Source of the DNA: Marinobacter sp. F4206
GTDB lineage: Bacteria; Pseudomonadota; Gammaproteobacteria; Pseudomonadales; Oleiphilaceae
Assembly (NCBI RefSeq): GCF_019392195.1
Contig: NZ_JAHXKI010000004.1
Coordinates: 124,001 to 188,000, forward strand
DNA length: 64,000 nt
Direction of reading: 5' to 3'
A model generated the notes under the pieces. It did no database searches. It was not told the DNA's origin and saw nothing but the letters and a program-made list of their open reading frames with translations. The position numbers and the translations under genes were made by a program. This document shows, one piece after another, positions 49,109 to 57,665 of the stretch (within the stretch, counting starts at the first letter, position 1; every line of letters starts with the position of its first letter).

Positions 49109-51262
49109 TCACTCCGATTTAGCCGCTGCCACCTGTTTTGCCTGAACCGCGGTTAGTGCGATGGTGAACACGATATCCTCCACCAGGGCGCCGCGGGACA
49201 GATCGTTAACGGGTTTCCTCAGGCCCTGAAGCATGGGGCCAATACTGACCACGTTCGCGCTTCGCTGAACGGCCTTGTAGGTGGTGTTGCCGGTATTCAG
49301 GTCCGGAAACACGAAAACCGTCGCCTTCCCCGCAACCTTGCTGTGAGGCGCCTTGCTCCTGGCAACGCTCTCGATGGCAGCGGCATCGTATTGCAGGGGC
49401 CCGTCGATGATCAGGTCGGGGCGACGTTCCCGGGCAATCCGGGTCGCTTCCCGTACCTTGTCGACGTCCTGACCGGTGCCGGATTCGCCGGTACTGTAAC
49501 TGATCATGGCCACCACCGGATCGATACCAAACGCTTCTGCTGATTCCGCGCTCTGAATGGCGATATCGGCCAGTTCCTCCGCGTTGGGATCCGGATTAAT
49601 GGCGCAGTCGCCATAGACGACCACCTGTTCCGGTAAAAGCATGAAGAAAACCGAGGACACAACCTTGGCGTGTTCGTGGGTCTTGATCAACTGCAGGGCA
49701 GGTCGGACGGTATTGGCGGTGGTATGTATCGCGCCGGATACCAGGCCATCGGCCTCATCCTGAGCCACCATCATGGTTCCCAACACCACATTGTCCTCAA
49801 GCATGGCTTCTGCCATATCCGGAGCCAGTCCCTTATGCTTCCGCAAGTTAACCATGGGCGCGATATAATTGCTGCGAACGTCGGCCGGATTGATAACCTC
49901 AATGTCGTCCGGCAGGGTCAACCCCTGATTGGTGGCTACGTTTCGGATCTCGGAAGGATCTCCAATCAAGACACAACGGGCCAGCCCGCGCTCGTGGCAG
50001 ATGATTGCTGCCTGCACGGTCCGCGGCTCGCTGCCTTCCGGCAGGACGATTCGCTTGTTTGCTGCGCGGGCGCGCTCGGACAATTGATGGCGGAATGCCG
50101 GTGGCGACATCCGGTTCTGGCGCTGGACCTTCAGGTGCGCCTGGAGCCAGTCCGTATCAATGCGGGTGGCGACCATTTCCATGGCCTTTTCGATGCGATC
50201 CGGGTCGTCGACCGGAATCCCTGCCGAAAGATTCGCCAGCATATGCGCTGTTTCATAGGTGTTGTTCTCTGAACCCAGCACCGGCAGCCCTGTGTCCAGG
50301 GCCCGTCGGCACAGTTCGATGACTCGGGGGTCGGGCATCAGCCCGCCCGTCAACATTAGGCCGGCCAGCGGAACCCCGTTGAGGGCCGCGACCGCGGTGG
50401 TCACCACAATATCCTCGCGGTCTCCGGGGGTGACTAGCAGTGTTCCAGGCTTGAGTGTTTCGGTCATGTTGGGGATCGTTCTGGCGCAGACAGAGACGTT
50501 CTGGACACGACGGTTCTGCATCTGCCCCTCGCTCAGTACATCAATGTCAAGTTCACGGGCAATGTCTGAAACGCGCGGAGCCAACAAGTCCGGTTGCCAC
50601 GGGATTTCCGCCAAGAGCCTGAAACGGTCTTCGCTGAACACCCTGCATTGCCGCCGGTAATCCGTTGTGTCCGGCGTCGGCGCCGACGACCGTTGCAGTG
50701 AAAGGCCGGATCGCTCTGGCTCACCGACCTTGTTGAGGATCACGGCAATCACGTCTGGATCGGAGGGATCGGCGAACAGCCTTGCCCAGAAGTCGAGTTC
50801 CTCGTCCAGCGTAGCGGCGTTGCTGTTATCCGGAGTGCTCACCAGGATGACTTCGGAGCCCAGATTGCGGGCGACCTCGACATTCAGCCGGGCAATGTAG
50901 GCTTCGCTCCGATCAGGGACAAGACCCTCAATGACCACGACATCCACGTCTTTTGCGACGCTCTGGTATTCACCGACAATATTTTCCATCAACAGGTCGG
51001 ACTTGCCGCGATTAAGCAGGTGTTGGGCCTGTTTCAGGGAGATGGGGTCCGGTGGCTGCAGATGACTACGGGTGCGAACGAACTCAACCGAGGTGTCCTT
51101 GCCATCGTTGTGCAGGGTTTCTCCCTGATGGACCGACTGATGGAAAGGTTTGTAGAAGCCAACGCTGACGCCCACCCGCTCCAGAGCCCGGAGCAGGCCC
51201 AGGCAGACCGAAGTGAGGCCGGAGTTCATGGAAGTTGGTGCGATGAAGAGACTTTTTGCCAT
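49109..51262 (-). CDS. pta: Phosphate acetyltransferase (long, three-domain form)
   Basis: A 717-residue enzyme that interconverts acetyl-CoA and acetyl phosphate. Residues 1-215 are a P-loop/BioD-like region (SLFIAPTSMNSGLTSVCLGL), 220-340 a DRTGG domain, and 385-710 the PTA_PTB catalytic domain (RIVLPEGSEPRTVQAA, GAIHTTANTVRPALQ and VFPDLNTGNTTYKAVQR). The ATG at 51262 follows AGGA. It lies 26 bases after ackA in the same operon. Confidence 0.96.
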   Translation of the reverse strand: MAKSLFIAPTSMNSGLTSVCLGLLRALERVGVSVGFYKPFHQSVHQGETLHNDGKDTSVEFVRTRSHLQPPDPISLKQAQHLLNRGKSDLLMENIVGEYQSVAKDVDVVVIEGLVPDRSEAYIARLNVEVARNLGSEVILVSTPDNSNAATLDEELDFWARLFADPSDPDVIAVILNKVGEPERSGLSLQRSSAPTPDTTDYRRQCRVFSEDRFRLLAEIPWQPDLLAPRVSDIARELDIDVLSEGQMQNRRVQNVSVCARTIPNMTETLKPGTLLVTPGDREDIVVTTAVAALNGVPLAGLMLTGGLMPDPRVIELCRRALDTGLPVLGSENNTYETAHMLANLSAGIPVDDPDRIEKAMEMVATRIDTDWLQAHLKVQRQNRMSPPAFRHQLSERARAANKRIVLPEGSEPRTVQAAIICHERGLARCVLIGDPSEIRNVATNQGLTLPDDIEVINPADVRSNYIAPMVNLRKHKGLAPDMAEAMLEDNVVLGTMMVAQDEADGLVSGAIHTTANTVRPALQLIKTHEHAKVVSSVFFMLLPEQVVVYGDCAINPDPNAEELADIAIQSAESAEAFGIDPVVAMISYSTGESGTGQDVDKVREATRIARERRPDLIIDGPLQYDAAAIESVARSKAPHSKVAGKATVFVFPDLNTGNTTYKAVQRSANVVSIGPMLQGLRKPVNDLSRGALVEDIVFTIALTAVQAKQVAAAKSE

Positions 51263-51288
51263 ATTGGAATCCTGATAGGTGGAGGTGG

Positions 51289-52485
51289 TCACACCGTTTG
51301 AGTCGTTTCCGCGAGGCGGAGTGCTTCCCTGGCAATGACCAATTCTTCATTGGTGGGGATCACTAGTACCGGAAACCGGGAGCTGGCGCTATCGATGCGG
51401 CCGTCGCTGTATAGACCGTTGCAGTTATTCAGATCATGATCGAGCTCGAAGCCCAAAAGCCGGAGGTGGCTCAGGGTCTGATGTCTTACCCGGGAGCTGT
51501 TCTCACCAATGCCGCCGGTAAATACCAGGGCATCCAGGGTCGTTAAGGAGGCCATCATGGCGCCTACGTACTTGGCGAGCCGGAAACAGAAAACGTCGAT
51601 CGCCAGTTCGGAGGGTTTGTGTCCGTGATCCGCAAGGTCGCACAGGGATCTCATATCGTTGGACTGGCCGGACAGCCCGAGCAGTCCGCTCTCTTTGTTC
51701 AGAACTTCATGAACTTCGGACGCGGGAATGCCTTTTCCGGCGAGGAAATCAAACAACCCCGGGTCAACATCGCCACTGCGAGTGCCCATGACCAGACCTT
51801 CCAGGGGGGTCAGGCCCATGCTGGTATCGACACTGATGCCATCGCGGATTGCGCTGATGCTGCAGCCATTGCCCAGATGTGCAGAGATAATCGATGTGGT
51901 TGCCGGGGTGCGATCGAGGAGTCGGGCGGCTTCCCGGGACATGAAATAGTGGCTGGTGCCATGGAAGCCGTATCGTCGTACCGCCCAGTCCCGGTAATAG
52001 GCCTCGGGCAGAGCATAGTGAAACGCTCTCGGTGGCAGAGTCTGGTGGAATGCTGTATCAAAAACGGCAACCTGAGGGACATGCGGGTACAGGTTGCGCG
52101 TCGCGGAGATGCCAGACAGATTTACCGGGTTATGCAGCGGCGCCAGTCCCGAGCAATCGGTGATGGATTTGATGACGTCTTCATCCAACAAGGCGGCTTC
52201 CCGAAAAGTTTCACCGCCGTGAACAACACGATGGCCAATAGCAGCGGGATCCTGCTTGAGGGTGCCCTGATTTCTGAAGGCGTCCATCAATGCCCTCAGG
52301 GCCGTTTGATGAGATGCACCGGAAGGCAGAGCGGTGGGCTCGTCGACACCCGCGATGCGGGCAAAGGCCTCGTCAGTGTCCAGTCGCTCAGCCAGAGCCG
52401 ATACGATTTTCTCCAGGCGGCTGTTGAACACCGCAAGTTTCAGTGAGGAACTGCCGCAATTGACGACAAGTATGTTGGCTTCCAT
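51289..52485 (-). CDS. ackA: Acetate kinase
   Basis: A 398-residue enzyme that makes ATP and acetate from acetyl phosphate or the reverse. It starts MEANILVVNCGSSSLKL and has GHRVVHGGE, FDTAFHQTLP, HLGNGCSISAI and FTGGIGENSS, all ASKHA/acetokinase motifs. First gene of ackA-pta. The ATG at 52485 is preferred over a TTG three codons upstream. Confidence 0.97.
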   Translation of the reverse strand: MEANILVVNCGSSSLKLAVFNSRLEKIVSALAERLDTDEAFARIAGVDEPTALPSGASHQTALRALMDAFRNQGTLKQDPAAIGHRVVHGGETFREAALLDEDVIKSITDCSGLAPLHNPVNLSGISATRNLYPHVPQVAVFDTAFHQTLPPRAFHYALPEAYYRDWAVRRYGFHGTSHYFMSREAARLLDRTPATTSIISAHLGNGCSISAIRDGISVDTSMGLTPLEGLVMGTRSGDVDPGLFDFLAGKGIPASEVHEVLNKESGLLGLSGQSNDMRSLCDLADHGHKPSELAIDVFCFRLAKYVGAMMASLTTLDALVFTGGIGENSSRVRHQTLSHLRLLGFELDHDLNNCNGLYSDGRIDSASSRFPVLVIPTNEELVIAREALRLAETTQTV

Positions 52486-52505
52486 GGTTTCCAAGGTCCT
52501 GAGGA

Positions 52506-54923
52506 TCAGATCTGTACGCGCTGATTGGTTTTGAGCCAGTTCTCGAAGTCACGCGCGGGCAGGGGGCGGCTGTAGAAGTAGCCCTGGGAGAAATCGCAGC
52601 CTTCCTGTTTGAGGAAATGGGTTTGAGGTTCCTCCTCGACACCCTCTGCAATGACGCGCAGCCCAAGGCTGTGGGCCATATTGATGATAGCGCGGACCAG
52701 GGACGCATCCTCGGGCTCCTTCATGACATCCTGCACGAACGACTTATCGATTTTCAGGGTGTCGAACGGATAGCTCTTCAGATAACTGAGCGCCGAGTAG
52801 CCGGTCCCAAAATCATCCACGGATAGTCGAATGCCGGCCCGGTCGAGTTCGCGAAGGATTTCCGCCGTTTCAATTGAATTGTCGAGGATCAGACGCTCGG
52901 TTATTTCCAGTTCAAGCTGGTCGGCCGCAAGGCCACTGTTCGACAGGGCGCGCATGACTGCGTCGGTAAAGCCCGGGTCGCGGAATTGCCGGGGCGATAC
53001 GTTAACGGAGATTCCCACATCCCGTCCGGTTATCTTTTTCCACTCGACCGCCGCTTTGCACGCCTCTTCAAGAACCCATTCGCCGATGGGGATGATCAAC
53101 CCGGTTTCCTCCGCGAGCGGAATGAAGCGGTCGGGCATGACCATGCCCATTGTCGGGTTGTTCCAGCGCAACAGGGCCTCGACGGAACACAGATTGCCGG
53201 AATCGGTATGGACGATGGGCTGGAAGTTCAGCTCGAACTCCTGCAGCTCGAGCGCCCGTCTCATGCGTGACTCCATTTGCAGCCGTTCGTGGGAAACTTC
53301 GGTCATCTCGGGTGCAAAGTGGGCGTAGGCGCTCTTGCCCTTGTGTTTGGCCTGGTACATGGCCGCGTCTGCATGCTGAAGCAGGGTTCCGCTGTTGTCG
53401 GAGTCGGTCGGGAAAATGGCAATGCCAATGCTGGTGGTGACGAACACTTCCTGGCCGTTAAGAATGTACGGCGGCTCGAACGTCTTCAGGATGCGGTCGG
53501 CTACCTGTGAGGAGGCATCGGGGCCGGTCAGGCCCGGCAGGATTACCAGGAATTCGTCCCCGCCGAGCCGGGCCACAGTACTGGTGCCCCTCAGGCAACT
53601 CGAAATTCGACGCGCGGCCTCAATCAGCAGGTTATCGCCGGCGTCGTGACCCAGGGTGTCATTGATGTGTTTGAAATTGTCCAGGTCCAGGAACATGACC
53701 CCGACCAGGGTGTTTTCACGCCGCGCCTGGGCCAGGGCCAGCTTGAGCCGGTCCAGCGCGAGCATGCGGTTGGGGAGGCCCGTGAGAATGTCGTAGTTCG
53801 CCTGACGCAATAGCTGTTGTTCGTAGCGTTTGCGAATACTGATGTCTTCCCCAAGAATCAGGTAGCCGGTGGCCTGGCCGGCAGCATCCTTGATGGGGGT
53901 GACGATCAACTGTTCCCAGAACCTTTCCCCGTTTTTCCTGACGCTGTTAACTTCGCCCTGCCACACGCCGACACGCTGTACCTGAAGCCGGATGGATTGC
54001 CACAGATGCCGGCTTTCGCGATTCTCAACATCGTTTTCGCCCAGTGATCCGGGGTGCTTGCCAATGATCGACTTGGCGTCATAGCCAGTCAGCTGAGTGA
54101 ATTTCTGGTTGGCAAACTCGATTCGCCATTGACGATCGCAGATAAGAACCGAGGAGGGGCTCTGTTCGATGGCTTTGGAGAATTTGTGGATCTCGGCGGC
54201 ATCCCGCTCCTGGCGAGCAAGATCGTCGTTCAGTCGCTCCCGCATCTGATTGATGGCATCGGTTACTCGCCCCAGCTCGTCATTGCGATTCGATGGCGTT
54301 TCAGGCCGGTCGAGGACTAGGGGGCGCGAGAGATTGGCGAGGCTGAAATCGCGTGCGTAGGCCGCCATGGTGGACAGATGTCGAGTCACGAAATGCTGGA
54401 AGATCAGGATGATCAGAATGGAGACGAAGAAGGTTTTCAGGAACTGGGTGGCCAGAATGATGCCGACCTTTCGTTCCATCTCCTTATAAACCCGTTCGAG
54501 GTCCGCGGTGACCGTCAGCTCGCCAAGCTTGAACATCTCATCACCCTGGTGGACCAGACTGAAGCTGTGGGAGCGGGTTTGGGAGCCTCGTGAAATATCG
54601 CCCATCACCAGCTCGGAGTCTGGCTCGATCCGCAACCTTAAATGCACGATGTCCGGGAGACTGAGTATCCCTTCCATTTGGGTTTGCAGCAGTTTCTGGT
54701 CCAGGGCCCAGAGACTTCTGGCCAGGCTGGACGCGTAGCCTGATTCGACAACCATCATGCGGTTATCAATTTGGGAGAGGTCTTTGCGATAGTCGGAGTA
54801 AATCTGGATGCCCGAAGCGATCAGGGTAAAGACCGAGCTGAACAAAAGTATCCACGCCAGCAGCCTGAAGGACAGGGGAGAGCTTTTTCGAAAACGTTGG
54901 AGCCGCGTCGACAGTTTTGGCAT
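52506..54923 (-). CDS. Membrane-bound PAS-GGDEF-EAL protein
   Basis: An 805-residue signalling protein. A membrane helix near residues 20-40, a periplasmic domain to about 160, a second helix near 165-180, HAMP (185-245), PAS (250-365), GGDEF (375-535) and EAL (545-800). The GGDEF motif is intact (ARLGGDEF), but the upstream inhibitory RxxD site reads RGTS. EAL residues are intact (SVEALLRW, ELEITERL, DDFGTGYSA, TLKIDKSFV, AEGVEEE). It could make or break c-di-GMP; the EAL side looks fully active. It starts at ATG 54923 or GTG 54941. Confidence 0.9.
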   Translation of the reverse strand: MPKLSTRLQRFRKSSPLSFRLLAWILLFSSVFTLIASGIQIYSDYRKDLSQIDNRMMVVESGYASSLARSLWALDQKLLQTQMEGILSLPDIVHLRLRIEPDSELVMGDISRGSQTRSHSFSLVHQGDEMFKLGELTVTADLERVYKEMERKVGIILATQFLKTFFVSILIILIFQHFVTRHLSTMAAYARDFSLANLSRPLVLDRPETPSNRNDELGRVTDAINQMRERLNDDLARQERDAAEIHKFSKAIEQSPSSVLICDRQWRIEFANQKFTQLTGYDAKSIIGKHPGSLGENDVENRESRHLWQSIRLQVQRVGVWQGEVNSVRKNGERFWEQLIVTPIKDAAGQATGYLILGEDISIRKRYEQQLLRQANYDILTGLPNRMLALDRLKLALAQARRENTLVGVMFLDLDNFKHINDTLGHDAGDNLLIEAARRISSCLRGTSTVARLGGDEFLVILPGLTGPDASSQVADRILKTFEPPYILNGQEVFVTTSIGIAIFPTDSDNSGTLLQHADAAMYQAKHKGKSAYAHFAPEMTEVSHERLQMESRMRRALELQEFELNFQPIVHTDSGNLCSVEALLRWNNPTMGMVMPDRFIPLAEETGLIIPIGEWVLEEACKAAVEWKKITGRDVGISVNVSPRQFRDPGFTDAVMRALSNSGLAADQLELEITERLILDNSIETAEILRELDRAGIRLSVDDFGTGYSALSYLKSYPFDTLKIDKSFVQDVMKEPEDASLVRAIINMAHSLGLRVIAEGVEEEPQTHFLKQEGCDFSQGYFYSRPLPARDFENWLKTNQRVQI

Positions 54924-54982
54924 GCCGTGAACTTCTGCCACCCAGTCTGGTTTAGGGGAACGGAGGTGTCGTTACCTTTCCG

Positions 54983-54991
54983 ACTATAGCA
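54983..54991 (-). promoter_or_regulatory. Possible extended -10 of the GGDEF-EAL gene
   Basis: On the minus strand the bases TGC-TATAGT form an extended -10 element about 60 bases before the start codon. No good -35 is seen. Confidence 0.35.
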
Positions 54992-55084
54992 GCAGTTTCT
55001 TTTGATTGCCCTGCAAATACAGGAAAAATCGAGAGAAATGTGTCGGGGTTCAGTGTTTTGAGTGTGGTTTTCGAAACTGTTCCG

Positions 55085-55126
55085 TTGATATGGATCAATA
55101 CCTCCGGGTCGAAGCCGGCGTAATCT
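55085..55126 (+). promoter_or_regulatory. FNR/Anr site and promoter of the small CcoM-like gene
   Basis: TTGAT-ATGG-ATCAA at 55085-55098 is a perfect FNR/Anr palindrome. A -10 element TAATCT lies at 55121-55126, which puts the site centre at about -41.5 from the predicted start near 55133. This is the class II activation geometry of FNR-type promoters. The gene at 55165 follows. Confidence 0.75.
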
Positions 55127-55164
55127 GAACCCAATCAAGTAACTAATTGGTTGGAGAGCAAAAA

Positions 55165-55314
55165 ATGTATATGGATGCTGTCGTTATCGCGGGGATTGTT
55201 GCTGTGCTGCTGGTACTGGGATTCTTTGTCGGCGTCGGGGTCTTTGTAATGAAAGACCAGAAGGCGCATGGCCGTGGGCCGGAAAAGCGGAAGCATGGCG
55301 GAAAGCCAGTCTGA
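55165..55314 (+). CDS. Small membrane protein resembling cbb3 oxidase subunit CcoM
   Basis: A 49-residue protein: a short start MYMD, one membrane helix (AVVIAGIVAVLLVLGFFVGV, then GVFV) and a charged tail MKDQKAHGRG with many Lys/His/Gly. The pattern M-[YF]-x-D-x-V-V-x-A-G, then F-x-x-G-x-G-x-F and K-D, recalls from memory the CcoM subunit seen in the Pseudomonas stutzeri cbb3 oxidase. GGAG lies eight bases before the ATG. An FNR/Anr-type promoter precedes it, which fits a microaerobic oxidase. No cco genes are nearby. The family assignment is an inference; that a real small gene lies here is well supported by start signals and promoter. Confidence 0.62.
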   Translation: MYMDAVVIAGIVAVLLVLGFFVGVGVFVMKDQKAHGRGPEKRKHGGKPV

Positions 55315-55334
55315 CAACCTTTCAGAAAAGGTTG
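55315..55334. terminator. Hairpin between the small gene and tRNA-Glu
   Basis: CAACCTTT-CAGA-AAAGGTTG, a perfect 8-base stem directly after the small gene stop and before the 3' end of the convergent tRNA-Glu. T-runs are weak. Confidence 0.5.
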
Positions 55335-55352
55335 CCATTAAAGGAAATGAAA

Positions 55353-55428
55353 TGGCGTCCCCTAGGGGGTTCGAACCCCTGTTGCCGCCGTGAAAGGGCG
55401 GAGTCCTAGGCCACTAGACGAAGGGGAC
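55353..55428 (-). tRNA. tRNA-Glu (TTC anticodon)
   Basis: A 76-base tRNA with encoded CCA. The acceptor stem GTCCCCT pairs with AGGGGAC. The anticodon loop is CTTTCAC, giving TTC (GAA/GAG). The T-loop TTCGAAC is normal. The sequence is close to the E. coli tRNA-Glu. It is transcribed alone from a strong promoter. Confidence 0.96.
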
Positions 55429-55467
55429 GCAACGTTTTCAAAACCTTGCCTCGTCGAGGTGGCGCGT

Positions 55468-55496
55468 ATATTAAGTAAGGCTCCGGGGAGTGTCAA
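55468..55496 (-). promoter_or_regulatory. Sigma-70 promoter of tRNA-Glu
   Basis: On the minus strand TTGACA (55491-55496) and TAATAT (55468-55473) are spaced by 17 bases. The start of transcription is about 30 bases ahead of the tRNA. Confidence 0.85.
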
Positions 55497-55539
55497 CGCC
55501 TTTTTTGAAAAAAATACGTTGCGGGTCATCCGCTCCGCT

Positions 55540-56442
55540 TTACTGCACACAATCCGCCAGTGCCGTCTCGAGTTCGGGGTAGTGGAATTCGAAACCCTGT
55601 CCGGTCAGCTTTGCCGGGATCGCATGTTGCCCGGTCAGTAACAGGCGGGCCATTTCGCCCAGTGCAATCCTGAGAACCGGGGCTGGAGCCGGGAAAAGCG
55701 TCGGCCGGTGGAGAACTCTGCCCAGACAGCGAGTGAATTCGGCGTTGGTGGCCGGCTCTGGACTGACAACATTGTACGGGCCGGCAGCGTCCTTATTTTC
55801 AAGCATCCATATCAGTGCTCTGACAACGTCCTGTCGGTGCACCCACGGCATAAATTGTAGCCCGCTCCCCAGTCTGCCCCCGAGCCCCAGTTTAAAAGGC
55901 GGCACCATTCGGGCAAGGAAACCGCCTCCTGGACCTGCCACAACGCCGGTTCTGGATAGGCAGATACGGACCTTGTCTTCACCCAGCGCCAAGGCGGCAT
56001 TCTCCCAGTCCCGGCACAGTCGATGAGTGAATTCGTCGTGGGGTGGGGTCTTTTCGGTAACCACCGACGACCCCTGGTCACCGTAAAAACCAACGGCAGA
56101 ACCCGAGATCAGGACTTCTGGGAGCGTTTCCCAGGTGCGTATGACTTCCACAAGGGTTTCGGTTACACCGATGCGGCTATCGCGGAGTTGTTGCTTCCGT
56201 TTGTCTGACCACCGTTTATCGGCAATACCCTCGCCAGCCAGATTGATCACACCATGGAAGCCGGGGTGGGATCGGAGTTGCTTCAGATCCCGCGTTGGCT
56301 CAACCCGCCCGCAACCGGCTCTGACATCGTCGGCGGCCTGTCGGCTGAAGACGGTCAGGTCATAGCCGCGCGCAAGCAGCTCCCGGCAAAGAACCTTACC
56401 GATGAAGCCGGTGCCGCCGGTAATCAGAATGCGTTTACTCAC
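55540..56442 (-). CDS. TIGR01777 family epimerase (YfcH-like SDR)
   Basis: A 300-residue extended short-chain dehydrogenase-like protein. The N-terminal dinucleotide motif is ITGGTGFIGKVLC; further family motifs are VINLAGEGIADKRW, SGSAVGFYGDQG and LSRTGVVAGPGGGFL. It would bind NAD(P); E. coli YfcH has no proven reaction. The GTG at 56442 is the start because GGAGG is nine bases before it and the motif begins at residue 7. Confidence 0.88.
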   Translation of the reverse strand: MSKRILITGGTGFIGKVLCRELLARGYDLTVFSRQAADDVRAGCGRVEPTRDLKQLRSHPGFHGVINLAGEGIADKRWSDKRKQQLRDSRIGVTETLVEVIRTWETLPEVLISGSAVGFYGDQGSSVVTEKTPPHDEFTHRLCRDWENAALALGEDKVRICLSRTGVVAGPGGGFLARMVPPFKLGLGGRLGSGLQFMPWVHRQDVVRALIWMLENKDAAGPYNVVSPEPATNAEFTRCLGRVLHRPTLFPAPAPVLRIALGEMARLLLTGQHAIPAKLTGQGFEFHYPELETALADCVQ

Positions 56443-56499
56443 CTGGTTTGTCCTCCATGGTCGTATCGCCTGTCGCAAGGTGCTCCATCAATTCTCTGT

Positions 56500-56871
56500 T
56501 CACTGGTCCGATGCGGCCAGTTGGTGAACCACGACGTCTTTGATGGCCTCTCCAAGTTGCGGGTTCTCCCCAATGGGCGGAGCGAGGTGAATGTGCACCT
56601 GGTGCGATTCCTCAAGGGCTTTGATCATGGCCGGAACATCCTTGCGAAGGTGTCGGCCGGCAGCAAGAAACAGCGGCACAATCGTGAACCTGGACACTCC
56701 GGCTGCCACACCTTCTGCCACTATGTCGTCAAGCGAGGGTTCCGCCAATTCCATATAGGCGATGCGGGAGTCCGATACCGCGTTCAGTGTCGGAGTGGCA
56801 AGATGCTCGAAAGTCTCACACCAGCGCTTGTCACTGCTTCCGTGTGCCAACAGAATAATGCGGTTGCTCAT
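56500..56871 (-). CDS. CbiX-family sirohydrochlorin chelatase-like protein
   Basis: A 123-residue protein of the short CbiX/SirB class. The metal-binding histidines are in ILLAHGSSD near residue 10 and in FLAAGRHLRKDVP near residue 75. Short forms like this insert cobalt, nickel or iron into sirohydrochlorin-type rings; which metal is used here is unknown. No cob/cys genes lie nearby. The ATG at 56871 follows AGGAGAG. Confidence 0.85.
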   Translation of the reverse strand: MSNRIILLAHGSSDKRWCETFEHLATPTLNAVSDSRIAYMELAEPSLDDIVAEGVAAGVSRFTIVPLFLAAGRHLRKDVPAMIKALEESHQVHIHLAPPIGENPQLGEAIKDVVVHQLAASDQ

Positions 56872-56968
56872 CAGCTCTCCTGAGTCATCGTAGTTCGGGG
56901 GTCCGTCGTAAATCTCCACCGCGCACGAGAGCGGTGTGCAGACCTTAAAAATAGCAGGGTGAGGGTTA

Positions 56969-57571
56969 ATGTTCGATTGGAAAGAGATTCTGGATTTCTG
57001 GTTTGGAGAACTGGATGGTGAAGGGTTGCCGGACCGTGACCATCGTAACCGGTGGTTCCGGTCCGACCGACGGTTCGATCAGGAGATTCGCCGGCGGTTT
57101 CTTTCCATGGTTCTGTTCGCCTCGGAACAGGGCCTGGATCATTGGCGGAGTGAAGCGGGTGGAGTTTTGGCTGAGATCATCCTGCTGGATCAGTTCTCCC
57201 GGAATATCTTTCGGGGTGCGGCCATGGCCTTTGATCAGGACGTCCAGGCCCGAAAGCTTTGCAGGCAGGCAATGAACAAGGGGCAGGATATTTCTCTGGT
57301 GCCGGTTCAACGGGCATTTCTCTACATGCCGCTACAGCACTCGGAGCGTCTCGAAGATCAGCGGATATCTGTGGAGTGCTACGAACAGCTGTCTGCTTCT
57401 ACGTCGGGTATTCTCGGTGATTTCCTGGAAAGCTTTGCCCAATCTGCGCGGGATCATTGTGCCATTATCGAGCGTTTCTCTCGCTTCCCTCATCGAAACA
57501 AAGTGCTTGGGCGAACCTCGACTGATGAGGAAAAAACCTACCTCTCCGGCGGCCGACGATTCGGTCAGTAA
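56969..57571 (+). CDS. DUF924 family protein
   Basis: A 200-residue, mostly helical protein of the DUF924 family. Typical pieces are ILDFWFG at the start, LAEIILLDQFSRNIFRG in the middle and LVPVQRAFLYMPLQHSE. The fold is TPR-like; no activity is established. Divergent from the CbiX gene with a 97-base gap. Start ATG 56969. Confidence 0.85.
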   Translation: MFDWKEILDFWFGELDGEGLPDRDHRNRWFRSDRRFDQEIRRRFLSMVLFASEQGLDHWRSEAGGVLAEIILLDQFSRNIFRGAAMAFDQDVQARKLCRQAMNKGQDISLVPVQRAFLYMPLQHSERLEDQRISVECYEQLSASTSGILGDFLESFAQSARDHCAIIERFSRFPHRNKVLGRTSTDEEKTYLSGGRRFGQ

Positions 57572-57665
57572 GCTAACCATTCCGGCGCGTCAGAATTGCA
57601 GAGCCTATCAAGTTTTGGGGTCTCACATTCCGTCATACTTTACAGGAAACCAGCGAAGAGCACTG

